From NCBI GenBank assembly GCA_028015205.1, contig CM051517.1, positions 46,511,135 to 46,575,134 of the forward strand: 64,000 nt of DNA. The letters are read 5' to 3'. Position 1 is the first letter of the stretch. Every line of letters starts with the position of its first letter. The notes under the pieces are model-generated. The model did no database searches. It was not told where the DNA came from and saw nothing but the letters and a program-made list of their open reading frames with translations. The position numbers were made by a program, and so were the translations under genes. Positions 46,201-58,200 of this stretch are shown here, piece after piece. This DNA is from Mytilisepta virgata. Lineage: Eukaryota; Mollusca; Bivalvia; Mytilida; Mytilidae.

Positions 46201-49200
46201 ACTTAAATGTGTTCGAGATAACGAGAGTCAATTGTACATCTGATCTGTTTTTGAAAAAAAAAGTGTCATGGAACTTTGCCCTTTTAAGTTTTAAAAAAGA
46301 TAAGTGTTATCCATGGAAAGATGGATTATTACCCCGGACGTATCTATGTTTGTTCAAATACTACGTTTGTCCTAATTTACACTGGACGTTAAACAATAAT
46401 TTATCCATCCATCAAATGCTACGTAATTATCAACTGCTTATTTTTTGAAAAAAAGTTTTAGATTCATTATGGAGATGCCCCTTACCAAACCTCGTCACTG
46501 TGTACACGGCAATGAAGTTTGGGACGTCATAGTAATGCTACGTTATTCCCATTGTTTAACGTCAAGAAAAAAACAATGGCCCAAAAGTGGCCCCGTGGCA
46601 GTGAACGTAGTATGAAAAAAGTGGCCCAAAAGTGGCCCGTGGCACAGAGATGGTTAAATACGTTAGGTCTCTTGACATATTTCGAGCCCGGCTCCAAAGA
46701 AAAAGACGGACGGCTGGCATACAAAAACCTTAATAATTTTGTTAATTTTTATGACATTGCATTCAAATAAACTGCATTGTGCTTAGAAAGAACATATCTT
46801 TTTGGAAGCCATATCCCCTGTATTGACCATACATGATTGGTCACCAGGACTATACTTTCATGTTTATTTATGTTCAGTGGTCATAAATGAATTTACATGT
46901 AATGTTTCCGATGAATTTCATATAAAACCACTTTTCTAATTTTTATTAGATACTTTTTAAGTTTTTAAAGTTCCCCTAGTAATTCAATACGCACTCATAC
47001 AAAAAATAAATTTAAAAACAACATGAAAATAAAATGATATATACAAAACCTGGAATCTTATATAATATATACTGTATATACTGATTCCTGAAATACTAGA
47101 TATATATGTATGTAGTCCTTCATGACTTTTTCGTAGTCATTTCTAGACTTCAACGTTTTAATGTTGATATTTTCTTACTCTCAGATCCATTAGGGGTGGC
47201 ACATATTTGACATAAGATTTTACGAATCTTAGCAAGAATACTTAAACGAAGGAAAATAAGACAGAAAAAGCAGAATTATTGCTAAAAATTAAACAATAAA
47301 AAAATACAATAATAAAAAAAATTCATTGGCATTTCCTTTTAATCACAGGCGGCAAACAGGCAGCACAAATGCTTCTGTCATCTGTATTTGGATTTTTTCT
47401 TTTTTTAACATTTTCGAGAAAAAAAAAAATATACATCTCCTTTTAACTCAGGTAGTATAGCTTTTAACTCGGGTAGTGTAGTCTGCAATGGTCAACTTTA
47501 CCTAAAGCAAATTACAATGTATATAAAATTCGGCTGCTCTTCTCTCGAAAGTAAAGCCAGTGAAATTACCTGGTTTTAAGCCTTCTGAATATGAAAGAAA
47601 TTTGTCAAGGGTGTGTGGGAGGTGTAAGCGTAAACCCTTCACTTGAGAAGATTATCAATCCTTCCATTTTCATGGCATTTTTTGAACCAGCCTTTTTTCA
47701 AATTCCTTCCTTGTCCTGTATAATAATCAAATAGGTTTCCCTAAAGTTCCTAAATTCTATAAGGAGGTCCGTTTCAGTAATTGGAAACCGCTGTATAATT
47801 TATCCGATGTTTTATCAAAAAGGTTGGAATTTCTTTCTGCAAGGTTTGGGGGGGGAAAGTTCAACGTTAAACACCGCCATGATTAAAGCTAAAGCGTCAA
47901 GGTCACAAAGTTAACTTCAAATCCATATAGAAGTATTTCTAGTCAAGTGCGGGTATGAACTTTCGAATGACTTAAACTTCAAAGAGTTTACCACAGGCAC
48001 TTCGGAGATAGATTTAATCTGGTGCATCCGCCATTTTTTCCTCTGTCCCTATTTTTTCTCAGCAACATCCATATGTACATTGGAAAAAAAAGATATTTTC
48101 ATTTCTCGCAATATCACAATATCATAGCTATTAGCATAAATCAACAACAATATAAAAGAGGAACAGACTATATCCATTCCTCAGGTGCTTGTGGAGTTTA
48201 GGGATATGTGGTATTAATCTGAAACTGGCCTATTAACTAGCCAAGTAAAGTGGGTCAAATACTTCCGGTGGCATAATATCATCTCCTGGTACCGGTGTCT
48301 TCATTTGAAACGAAAGTTTGTATGGTGTTCTGGTTCACTGTGTTAATTTATGACATCATGTGTATGGCATGCCGTTTTTATATTTATTCAAATTCCAAGA
48401 TATGTTATTTATTTAACAAGATATCTTATTAAGTATTAAGATATCTTATTAAATTTGAAAGTAAATAAGATATATCTATAAGTTAATAAGATATCTCTAT
48501 TAGTTAATAAGATATCTCTATAAGTTTATAAGATATCTCTATTAGTTTATAAGATATCTCTATTAGTTTATAAGATATCTTATTAACTTATAGAGATATC
48601 TTATATATTTAATAAGATATCTTTATAACCAGTTAAATAAGATATCTCTATAAGTTAATAAGGTATCTCTATAAGTTTATCTCTATTTGTTTATATCTCT
48701 ATTAATTTATAAGATATCTCTATTAATTTATAAGATATCTCAATTAGTTTATAAGATATCTTATTTAACTAAATAAGATATCTCGAAATTGAATAAATAT
48801 AACAACGGCGTGCCATACATGTGACGTTCTAACATGATTACACGACAAAAAATGGCCTTAAAATAGGCTAGAAATGTGCCATTTGTTTTACTTTTCTCCA
48901 TAAATAATAACAATTTATCATTTCGTTACAGGATAAAAACAATACTTGCATCTTCAGAAAATTAACATTTTACTTGAACTCTCCGCCAAACACATGTTTG
49001 CATTTTTACCTGTTGCGGAAAATATACATTTTCCGACAATGACAATGCACACGTATTATTTATTTAGGACAGAACTTGTTGTAAATGATGTTGACTCTAT
49101 CTTTGAACGTGTTTTGAGTAATTTGTGGTGTCAAAATTCTTTTTAAAGTACCAAATATGTGTTATTGCATTTTGTACTTTGAGATTTATATAGAAATAAG

Positions 49201-52200
49201 GTGTTTCAAACTGGTTCGTATTTTGTGTTATTATACATTATAAATGTAAATTTCTCAACTTTTAATGCGTTTTCATTGGTTTACAAGAATGTGGTATTTT
49301 TAAATATAATGTTTACTCGATCACCCGCTCGTAAAATTCAAGACATAATCAGCATTATAAAATGAATAACAAATTTCTAAGAGGGTGACGGTGTATATTG
49401 TAACCCCTCTGACAAGGCTTCGGTTGACAATATTTTCTCGGGGTTCCAATATACGGAAGCCTGGGTTGTAAATGTTTTCAGAGGGGTTACTATATACTCC
49501 ATTACTCTCTTAGTTTTAGTTTAGTTTACGCGTTTTCAGCACATTTGGCTATTTCGCGGCGGCCAGTTTTCATTGGTGGAGGAAGCCGGAGTACCCGAAG
49601 AGAACCACCGACCTTCGGTAGGAAAATTGGCAATCCTTGTCAATCTAGATCGGAGTCGAACACACCCGCCACAGGTGAGATTCGAACTCACAAGCCCAGT
49701 GTTGACAGGCTACTTATTTACTTTGTTTTTTAAGGTTTCATCTTGGTTTTATTTGACTACATGTATGTTTGGCTAGATAGTTGTATATTTGTAAATAAAA
49801 TATTGTCTTATATTGAATTTATGTCTTTGTTCAGCCAGACTCAGGTATCCCGATGATCGAATAGGGGCGAAGTACTGACCATTACACGTCCCGGGGGTGT
49901 CTTCACTGACCCCTTCCTTTTACAAATGGCGCAGTGACCAGGATACTTGATCTCTCAGTTTTGGTTTGAATGTTTTGTTGAAATTTATTTTGTTTAAATT
50001 TTGTTTTTCAAAATGAATACGTTTGAGCAGAAACCTTGTACTTTTGATGGTGTCAGTGTTAATGTGCAAGATTATTTTTTCAGTTTGAGGCGGTTAGTCA
50101 ATGGAATAACTGGAATTTATCTGAAATTGCTTGTCAGTTAGTTATTAGTTTGAGAGGAGAAGCACAAACACTTTTACGTCTTCTTACTCCTACTCAGCTT
50201 CAAAATTACATTTTTCTTAAAAAAGTATTGTTGCAACTTTGGAGGAGAGGATTGCTTTCCACAAATTTCAGTTGAAGAATTGTAGCATTATGCAAGATGA
50301 ATCAGTGTTTGATTTTGGACATCAATATTTGTAAAACTGTCAATTCAGTAGGTCCGAGTATACAAGAAAAACTCTTTTCTTCTATAGTTGATAATAATGT
50401 CAAAAAGTCACATAAAGTTTTCAAGAGAGTTAAAAATTGTACTCAGATAGGTTTTCATCTGATTACTTTGATGAGAGTGCATAGCAATTTTGTTGTTGCA
50501 AGTTTGAGCTAGTTGAAGTTGAGGTATAATGTTTTATGAGTTTTAATTTGCATGCTAGTATTTAGTGTTTTAATTTATTTTGACAGTTTATTTTGTTATA
50601 TCTAAATTCAAGTTAGGAATCAATTTGTCTTTTCTATTGGCCTCTTTATTGAGCCGGATTGTTATCAATTGCCACTTCTCAATGACGTTGTTTAAGATAC
50701 TTGTGATTATTTCATTTGATGTTGTTATGTTTAGTTTGATGATAAGTTTCTAGTTCGAATTGGTTTAATGATGAGTTTGCTCCTTTGTTTTGGATTTTAA
50801 CCTTTCTGAACAGACTAAGTTCGTTTAGTTTAGTTTGGTTATGGTATTCCTATATTGTGACTTTAATTAGTCATGGCAGAAACCAATAGGTTGTCAGCTA
50901 GACGGAGAAAAAACTTGAACCAACTGATAAAGTGAGTCTTTCTCCAATGAGAATATTTTTCTTACTTTTGGTACGACGTCGGATCATCTTGAACCCGAAA
51001 ACACACTTTTTATGTGGTTCGTGAGATCTACAATGGTGGACTATACCTGGTACAACGATGGACTATTTAGAACCCGAAGTTCAAAGTGTTTTTCGTGAGA
51101 TGAACAGTGGTGGACTATACCTGGTACAACTTGAACCATGCAGATAGTTCCGTTTCATGGATTCGATTCTTCTTATAACTGTGTCCGTTGTCTATGGAAC
51201 AGTTATTCTCTAGAGGACCTACGTTTAATGCGTGTTCGCCAGTAATTCCTGGATGATAATACAGTGATGAACTTTTAAAATGATTGGACTGTATTTTTAT
51301 GGCATAATAGTGAATTAACATTTATTAACTGTCTAATTGCATTGATTTATATTGTTGTTTATTGTTTTAAATACATCCATTTTTAACATTTCTTTTGCCA
51401 AATATTAACTTAATAAATAATTGTGTTTAAGGAGGGAGGACTGTAATGGATGTGGATTTGATTAGTCTCCCTTTTTAGGTTCAGATTAATGTTTTCTTAA
51501 TTATATGTTCATTCTAAGTTTAATTCGATTTAAACACACTAAAATATAAAGTAGCTTAATTTGTTTAACTGTTAAAGTATTTAACTATGATATCTGTTTC
51601 ATATTTTATGAATTTTAGCTTATTCAAAATTTCTTCTATACCTTATCTTTAAATTTATCTGAGAATGTTATAAGATTTTATCTTATCATTGATCAGGAGC
51701 TGCAGCGGTGGAGAGAAGACCACTCTCCAAGTGTACGAGCCAGCATAACTTCCACCTCTCATGTACACTTTAATTTCAGTCTAAATTAGACTTCAGCTCG
51801 CAGGAATCTATAGATCCCACCCTAGTTCTTTTTCGGCAACTATTTTGGCATTACTTTGGTACTTTTAACTAAATTCTAAAACACAACGCGAATTACTCAT
51901 TTTTAATTACTATATATTTGAACTTAGTTTTTTAAGTTTTCATCTTGGTTTTATTTGACTACATATATGTTATGCTAGATAGTTGTATATTTGTAAATAA
52001 AATATTGTCTTATATTGAATTTATGTCTTTGTTCAGCCAGAATCCCGATGATCGAATAGGGGCGAAGTACTGACCATTACACGTCCCGGGAGGTGTCTTC
52101 ACTGACCCCCTCCTTTTACATAGTCATGACGTACTACCTAGACCACTCGGCCACCGAGGACAATCTTAGAAATTAAATGTGTTATTTATATAATATTGCA

Positions 52201-55200
52201 AAGTTATAAGTGATATTGTACGGTGACTTATGGTAGAACTAGAGGCTCAGCTGAGCCTGTATCGCTCACTTGGAATTATAGTCATTTCGTACTCTGGCAA
52301 AAACCATATCGTAATGTGACCATTTCGTACCTCATGGAATATTTACGTCTATACCATTTCGTACCCGCATTCCGTACCCTGCCCAAAAACCATTTCGTAC
52401 CTCAAGCATATTTACATGTATACCATTTCGTACCTCATGCATATTTACATGTATGCCATTTCGTACCTCGTGGAATATTTACATGTTTACCATTTCGTAC
52501 CTCATGGAAGATTTGTATGTATACCATTTCGTCCCTCATGGAAAATTTATATGTATACCATTTCGTACCTCATGGAAGATTTGTATGTATACCATCTCCA
52601 GACAAAGTTATCTATTGGTTGTCTGTAATTTATCAAATTCAAAAAGCCAAAGCAAGTTCTTTGATTGGTCACATAAGGTGCAAATTCTTATGCGAACACT
52701 TTTATTCATGGCTTCCTTCTTGAGTGAATATCTGCTTGTTTCCTTTTTAACTGCATTTCCTGACAAAAACAACTGGTAATAACTATAAAAACAATTGCAG
52801 ATAATTATTTCTTTGTTGGTTAATTAATCTCATATTTTTATAGTTGAAAAATTAATTAAGGACAAATCCTGCAAACAAACAAAGTGTAATTAAAACTATT
52901 AAAGTTTCAAAGTGCTGCTTAATCAAACCAATCATTGGTCTTTCTAAAATTTCTATGTTATATTTAAAAAAAAATTAAAATCATCTCAAAATGTTTTATA
53001 TCTTAAAAAAATGATAACTTTTACAAATATATGATACGAAATAGTAAACATGTATTTAGTCCATGAGGTACGAAATGGTAGATGCATTTGGCCCATAGGG
53101 TACGAAATGGTTTTTTTTTATCGTGGGTACGAAATGGTAAACATGTATTTAGTCCATGAGGTACGAAATAGTAGATGCATTTGGCCCATAGGGTACGAAA
53201 TGGTAAATGTGGGGTACAAATTGGTAATTTTGGATACGAAATGGTGAATATTGGGCACGAAATGGTAATTTTGGATACGAAATGGCAGAGGTACGAAATG
53301 GTCATGGTACGAAATGACTTGCTTCCCTCACCTGGCTTCTATTTTTTGGCCATTATATTGATTGATTATTGTTTTACGCCGAGCTGGCGATATTTCAGCC
53401 AATATCACGGCGAGGCCATTATAAAACGTAAGCTCTTTAAAATGGGATAAAAGTCCTTTCCCATATATGGTTTCAATGGAAACTTTGGACAGCAACAGAC
53501 GTCGGTTGAGCCAATAAATTTCAGCCAAAAGTTGATCGTTTGTAGAGAATATAGTTGTCATAAATCCTGCAAAGTTTCAAAACATTTTATCGTGTAGTTT
53601 CAGAGGAGGAGATTTTTGAAAATTTGCCAATAAAAATCAAAGATGGCCTTTGTCGGCCATGCTGTTTATCCATCCGGAACCAAAGGCAGAAATTTAATAG
53701 AGGTCCATCCATACATCATTTCTGCCCACTTGGATTACAATCTGCCCATTAGTTCCTGAGCAACTGACAAAAAAGTCTTTTCCCGTATGGTTTCAATGGA
53801 AAATTTGAACAGCCGCAGCTGATTCTGAACATCTGACAAAAATGCAACATCCTTAAAAGTAAAATATGGTTAAAGCTAAAATATGCCCAATAGAAAGGTA
53901 ATTAATATACTATTAGGTAATAATTATGGACCACTTAAAGCAATATTGCCTTAGTCATTGGCCTTGGGCAATATTGCTGTTAAGTGGTCCATAAAACATG
54001 AGATAGCACTCAGTGAATTGCCATAATTGTATATTGTATCAAATACTTTGTTTCAAAACCATGTTTGTGATTTATTTAATAATTGTGTATATTTTCAGAC
54101 AAGAAAAGTTTATTATCTAAAATTAAGAGAAAATAAGATTTTTACAAGGATGGCTATTCGTAGAATAGCTATCACACGAATCTTAAACCGGCAAGCTGAA
54201 CAACTTCAGCTAGAAACTAGGTTGTCTCCCTTCGAAGTGAGAAAAACCAGTCGTGCTCTGGGTTGTTTTTAACTCGCAATTACTCATTTTTTATTGTGTG
54301 AATACGCTGACATTATCTAATGCAAAATAGATTTCTTTATCAACTCGTATATTTGAATCTTGCTATCAAAACAATTTCATGAACATATTTATTATGACAT
54401 GTTTTTATATATCAACATGTTTTGTACTGAGAATGATATGTATTAATAAACTTTGTAATAAACGCGGATGGATCCTGAATCGGTGATGCATATCAGCTTC
54501 GGCAGTCAAAAGTTAGACGAAGAGGAAATGAGTGGTGATCAGCTGATAAGTATGTCATTTGTGTTAACAACCGTGTCCTCCCTTTGAGATTTCGAAACCA
54601 TGTTAATTATAAATGATTTTCATAAGCGAATATAATGCAGTTTTAATCGGAAGAAACACTGTTATTTGAGATTAATACATATGTAATTATGGCCATTTTA
54701 CTCATTTCTTAAAATATACTAAGTTATATAATGGTTCCATAATGCACAAATAATGTTTGTAGGTGCAGATGCAGCATATATATGGTATCGTTGGTTATAT
54801 TTAGTGATCAGTTTCCTACATAATGTAACAATCCAGAAATATTTTATATACATGCAACTTAAATTTATCGTACTTAAATATCAATATTCTGGAATACATG
54901 TAAATATATGTATTTAGGGAGAGAACCTGAATCCAGCATAGGTGTAGTTGATTAGTGCTATATAAGAGCTAACTCATATTAATGTAGGTTAATAATGATG
55001 TATTACTTGAGTATGTCAAGCCTAACTAAATTGAGCACATATGTTTGAGAAGATGACCAGTGATATATTTTGAGCAAACGTGAGCCTTAATTATTTTAGA
55101 GCAATAATGTGATATGATATGAGCATGCTAATCTATATTGAGACAAACCTGACTTGGGCTTATGTCTAAGGTGACCAGTGCTATATAATGTTAGAGTAAT

Positions 55201-58200
55201 ATTGAGCCTTGAGAATTTTAACCTTAATATATTGTATTGAATCTACACTACAGATATATATGAATGAGAAGTGCTACATATTAGAGCAAAGTTGAGTATT
55301 GACAATTTAAAAGCAATAATTAGGTTACCCGGGTACATGTGTATAAGCTGAGCATGTTAATCATGGCTATATAATTAGGCGAACATAAATTGACCATATT
55401 TTTATATTCATTTCACTAGGAATACTTCTAGTTGAGTTTACTTATAGCTTGAGACATCCCCTCCAGAGACAACACACATCTGCCAAGTAATATGTTATGA
55501 AGAAGAAGAAGACAAATTCATACTGAATTGCTTGTTAGAGGAATGTGTAATAGATATCAAGACAAGCGGGATCCAAATGTGGAACAATGAGGATGCTACG
55601 CCGGAGATGATCCTCGACAATGAGGATGCATCCATCCCCTAAGATGATACTTGACAGAACAATGTCGTTTGCAGCTATTATTACAAAAGTATCGGGTGTT
55701 GCTATACATATATCCCATGTCTAAAACTATGAAGAAAAACGTACATGTATCAATACACATGCCAAATATTTATTTTCACTGATCTGAGTACATTTTTAAG
55801 GTTTTAAACATACGGTGTATGAGAATTGTGATAGAGAATACTGCAGCGTAATTTTTTATTAAAATATTTGGAATCAAAATGGTATTCCAATTATCCTGTT
55901 TGCATGGAAATATATGAAATAAACGGGAGAATACTGTGCACATCTATACCTATCATGTCTATCTTAATACTTGTGCTCTTGCTAAATTTTATCTAAATAG
56001 TTACAAATGTAATATATTTATGCATTATGCATTCATTTTAAAATTTCCATCACACCTAAAAATGCGCTAAAGCAGCATTCGGTTCTTGTCAAAAGAGCAG
56101 ACTACTGTGATAAAAAAAAAATACGTATCTGTGATAGTTACGGATACACATTAATATAGTTCATCATAAGGACAATTCATACTACATGTATTTCGATTTT
56201 GAATAAAAACTTTTTACATAAGTTGTTCTATGTAAAGTCAGAACATCATATATTGTCCAAAACGTAGAGGGAATGCTGTAAAGTCACATAAACAGATCCA
56301 CAAATGTCAAAGGAGAACTCAAATGATTAATAGTTATCAAGTTACCCGGTATTAATTCTGCAATGAAAAATTACTAGCAATTTACTCAAGTTTATGATGG
56401 ATAAAAACTGTTGCTATATTATGAGCAACAGACATATATTAGATACGATACATTCAATAATTTATTGCCATGTTTGGTGCAACTCTATGCACATTGTTGC
56501 TAAGTAGGGTGCAGCTATATACATTGTTGCTAAGATGGGTGCAGCTATATATACATTGTTGCCAAGTTCGGTAACATTTAGGTCAATGTCAGAAAAATAT
56601 AAACATTTTTGTATGACGCCAAGAAACGGTTTCGTGCCGAATACAAAAACAGTTTATATTTTACTGACATTGACCTAATATTGTTTTTACTCAAATTACT
56701 ACATTGATAGCCATTTAAATGGCAACACAATTTCAAATTTTTCTAATCCCTAAATGAACCTCTGATTGTGAAAGAAGTGAGCCAATATTAAATCGACATT
56801 GTACAAAATATCACCCTTTTACTATATTAAGGACTTAAACAGTTAATTATTAGCATTCGCATGGCAATGTTTTGGTTTGGTCCCCTCAGTTACATGTATA
56901 TTCTAGTGACTATGAATCTTCAATCACTATACTGTACATGTTGGGAAAGTCTATGGGGAACAGTCAAAATTTGAATTATACTATCAAAATTGGGTACAGG
57001 TGAAACATATCTCATTGTCAACAGTTTGTACCATATTAAAACACTATCATTAATTCATCAGCTATCAGATCATTAGGCTATCCGAGTTAACAGTTCTTCA
57101 GTACTTTGATATAATTTAACGGTTAGGCATTTTGTTTTCCGGCGTGATGGTAACGTTCTTATGGTAAAATGAAAAGTGTGTGTCATTTCTCTCAACTTTC
57201 TTGAAACAAAATTAACGTCTTTTGTCATGAGTTTATCTCTCTTTTTTACAGGCCACGAGAAATTAGTGAGGATTTTGATCGTATTCATCGGCGACAGCGG
57301 GACACGTCGGTTGTAAAAATTAAACCATTTGGAAGTCCTGCGCATAAAAAAGTAAAAGAAATTACCAAAAAAGCTGAAAATATTAAGACACAAATTGATG
57401 AGATCACTGAAAACTTTGCAAATACTTTAAAGTCTGAAATGAATGATCTAAGGAGGATTAAAATGCTGACCCCTCTAAAACTGAATAAAAAGGGAGAGGT
57501 AATTGTCAAAACAAAGAATTCAGGAAAATCAAAATCACAAGAATTGAAAGCCAAGAAATCAAAAGTCAACAAGGGAAAATCGAAGTCTTCACAAATTAAA
57601 GATAAACATAGGAAAAAACCTTCGAAAGAGAAAAACAAATTGAAGTCTAAGAAAACAAAATCAAAGTCTTCTGAAAAATCTAGGGAGTCGAAAAAGAAAA
57701 GTGAAAAAACGAGCATCAAAAAGCTTCATGACAAGGAGGTTGAAATAAAGAATGGTGTTAAAGATATTAAAAAGAAACTCGATGAATTTATGGCGTCAGA
57801 ACATAGAAGAAAACAAAAGGGTGGAAATTTGGAATCGATAAATAGATACCAGAAACATCACCACATAAACCAAGTTAAAAAGACAACAAGTAAACCAGAG
57901 TCCAAAAATGCAGCAACAAAGAATACATCTGCAACTGGAAAGAACAAAAATGTTGTTATCAAAACTAACAAGAGTGCTGAAAATACAAATGTTGCTACCA
58001 AGCCTAACAAGAGTGCTAAAAATACAAATGTTGGTACCAAACCTAACAAGAGTGCTGAAAATACAAATGTTGTTTCCAAGCCAAAACCTCAGACAAAGCC
58101 TACAACACCAGTCAAAGCTGTTAACCAAAATGTGAAAGGAAACAATAAAGAAGTTGATGTTTCTATGGAGAGGCTGTATGGATTGGACTCTCCTTTGTAT

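Larger units (their letters stand above)
49725..52120 (+). mobile_element. Truncated Ty3/gypsy-type LTR retrotransposon with gag remnant only
   Basis: About 196 bp at 49725-49924 repeat directly at 51925-52120 with few differences, including GTCTTATATTGAATTTATGT and ACTGACCATTACACGTCCCG, both ending CCTTTTACA/CTTTTACA. After the left copy comes a primer-binding-like TGGCGCAGTGACCAGGA at 49927. Before the right LTR is a purine tract (AAGGAGGGAGGAC) and the LTR opens TGTAATGGATGTGG at 51442, giving a 679-bp TG...CA 3' LTR. The 5' LTR lacks its first ~480 bp. A broken gag is the only coding remnant; pol is absent. Confidence 0.8.
49505..52172 (-). mobile_element. SINE split by an LTR retrotransposon
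   Basis: The body and B box of an inverted SINE (GTTTTCAGCACATTTGGCTA, GGCGGCCAGTTTTCATTGG, GAGATTCGAACTC) occupy 49505-49715. The tRNA-like head with an excellent A box (reverse complement of GGTGGCCGAGTGGTCTAGG) is at 52121-52172. Relative to the intact copy at 36304, the sequence breaks after GTTGACAGGCTACT and resumes at TAGTCATGACG, exactly around the LTR element. Confidence 0.8.
43240..57251 (+). other. 14-kb intron of the lysine-rich gene
   Basis: GTAAGC donor and TTTTTTACAG acceptor. It contains the Tigger-like element, the 48.4-kb fold-back, the nested LTR/SINE, the CCATTTCGTACC fold-back and three orphan exon candidates (54099-55642). If those belong to a nested gene, it is on the same strand. 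Confidence 0.6.

Noticed and set aside
48400..48780. Regular repeats resembling a CRISPR array
   Set aside because: Units are contiguous without unique spacers, in a eukaryotic intron, within mirrored arms of a fold-back element.
50297..50512. 71-codon ORF inside the LTR element
   Set aside because: It starts inside the gag remnant in a shifted frame; no domain recognised.
52223..52779. Overlapping ORFs of 70-166 codons with YHFVPHG-like repeats
   Set aside because: They are translations of the CCATTTCGTACC array, open in three frames at once, with no start context or homology.
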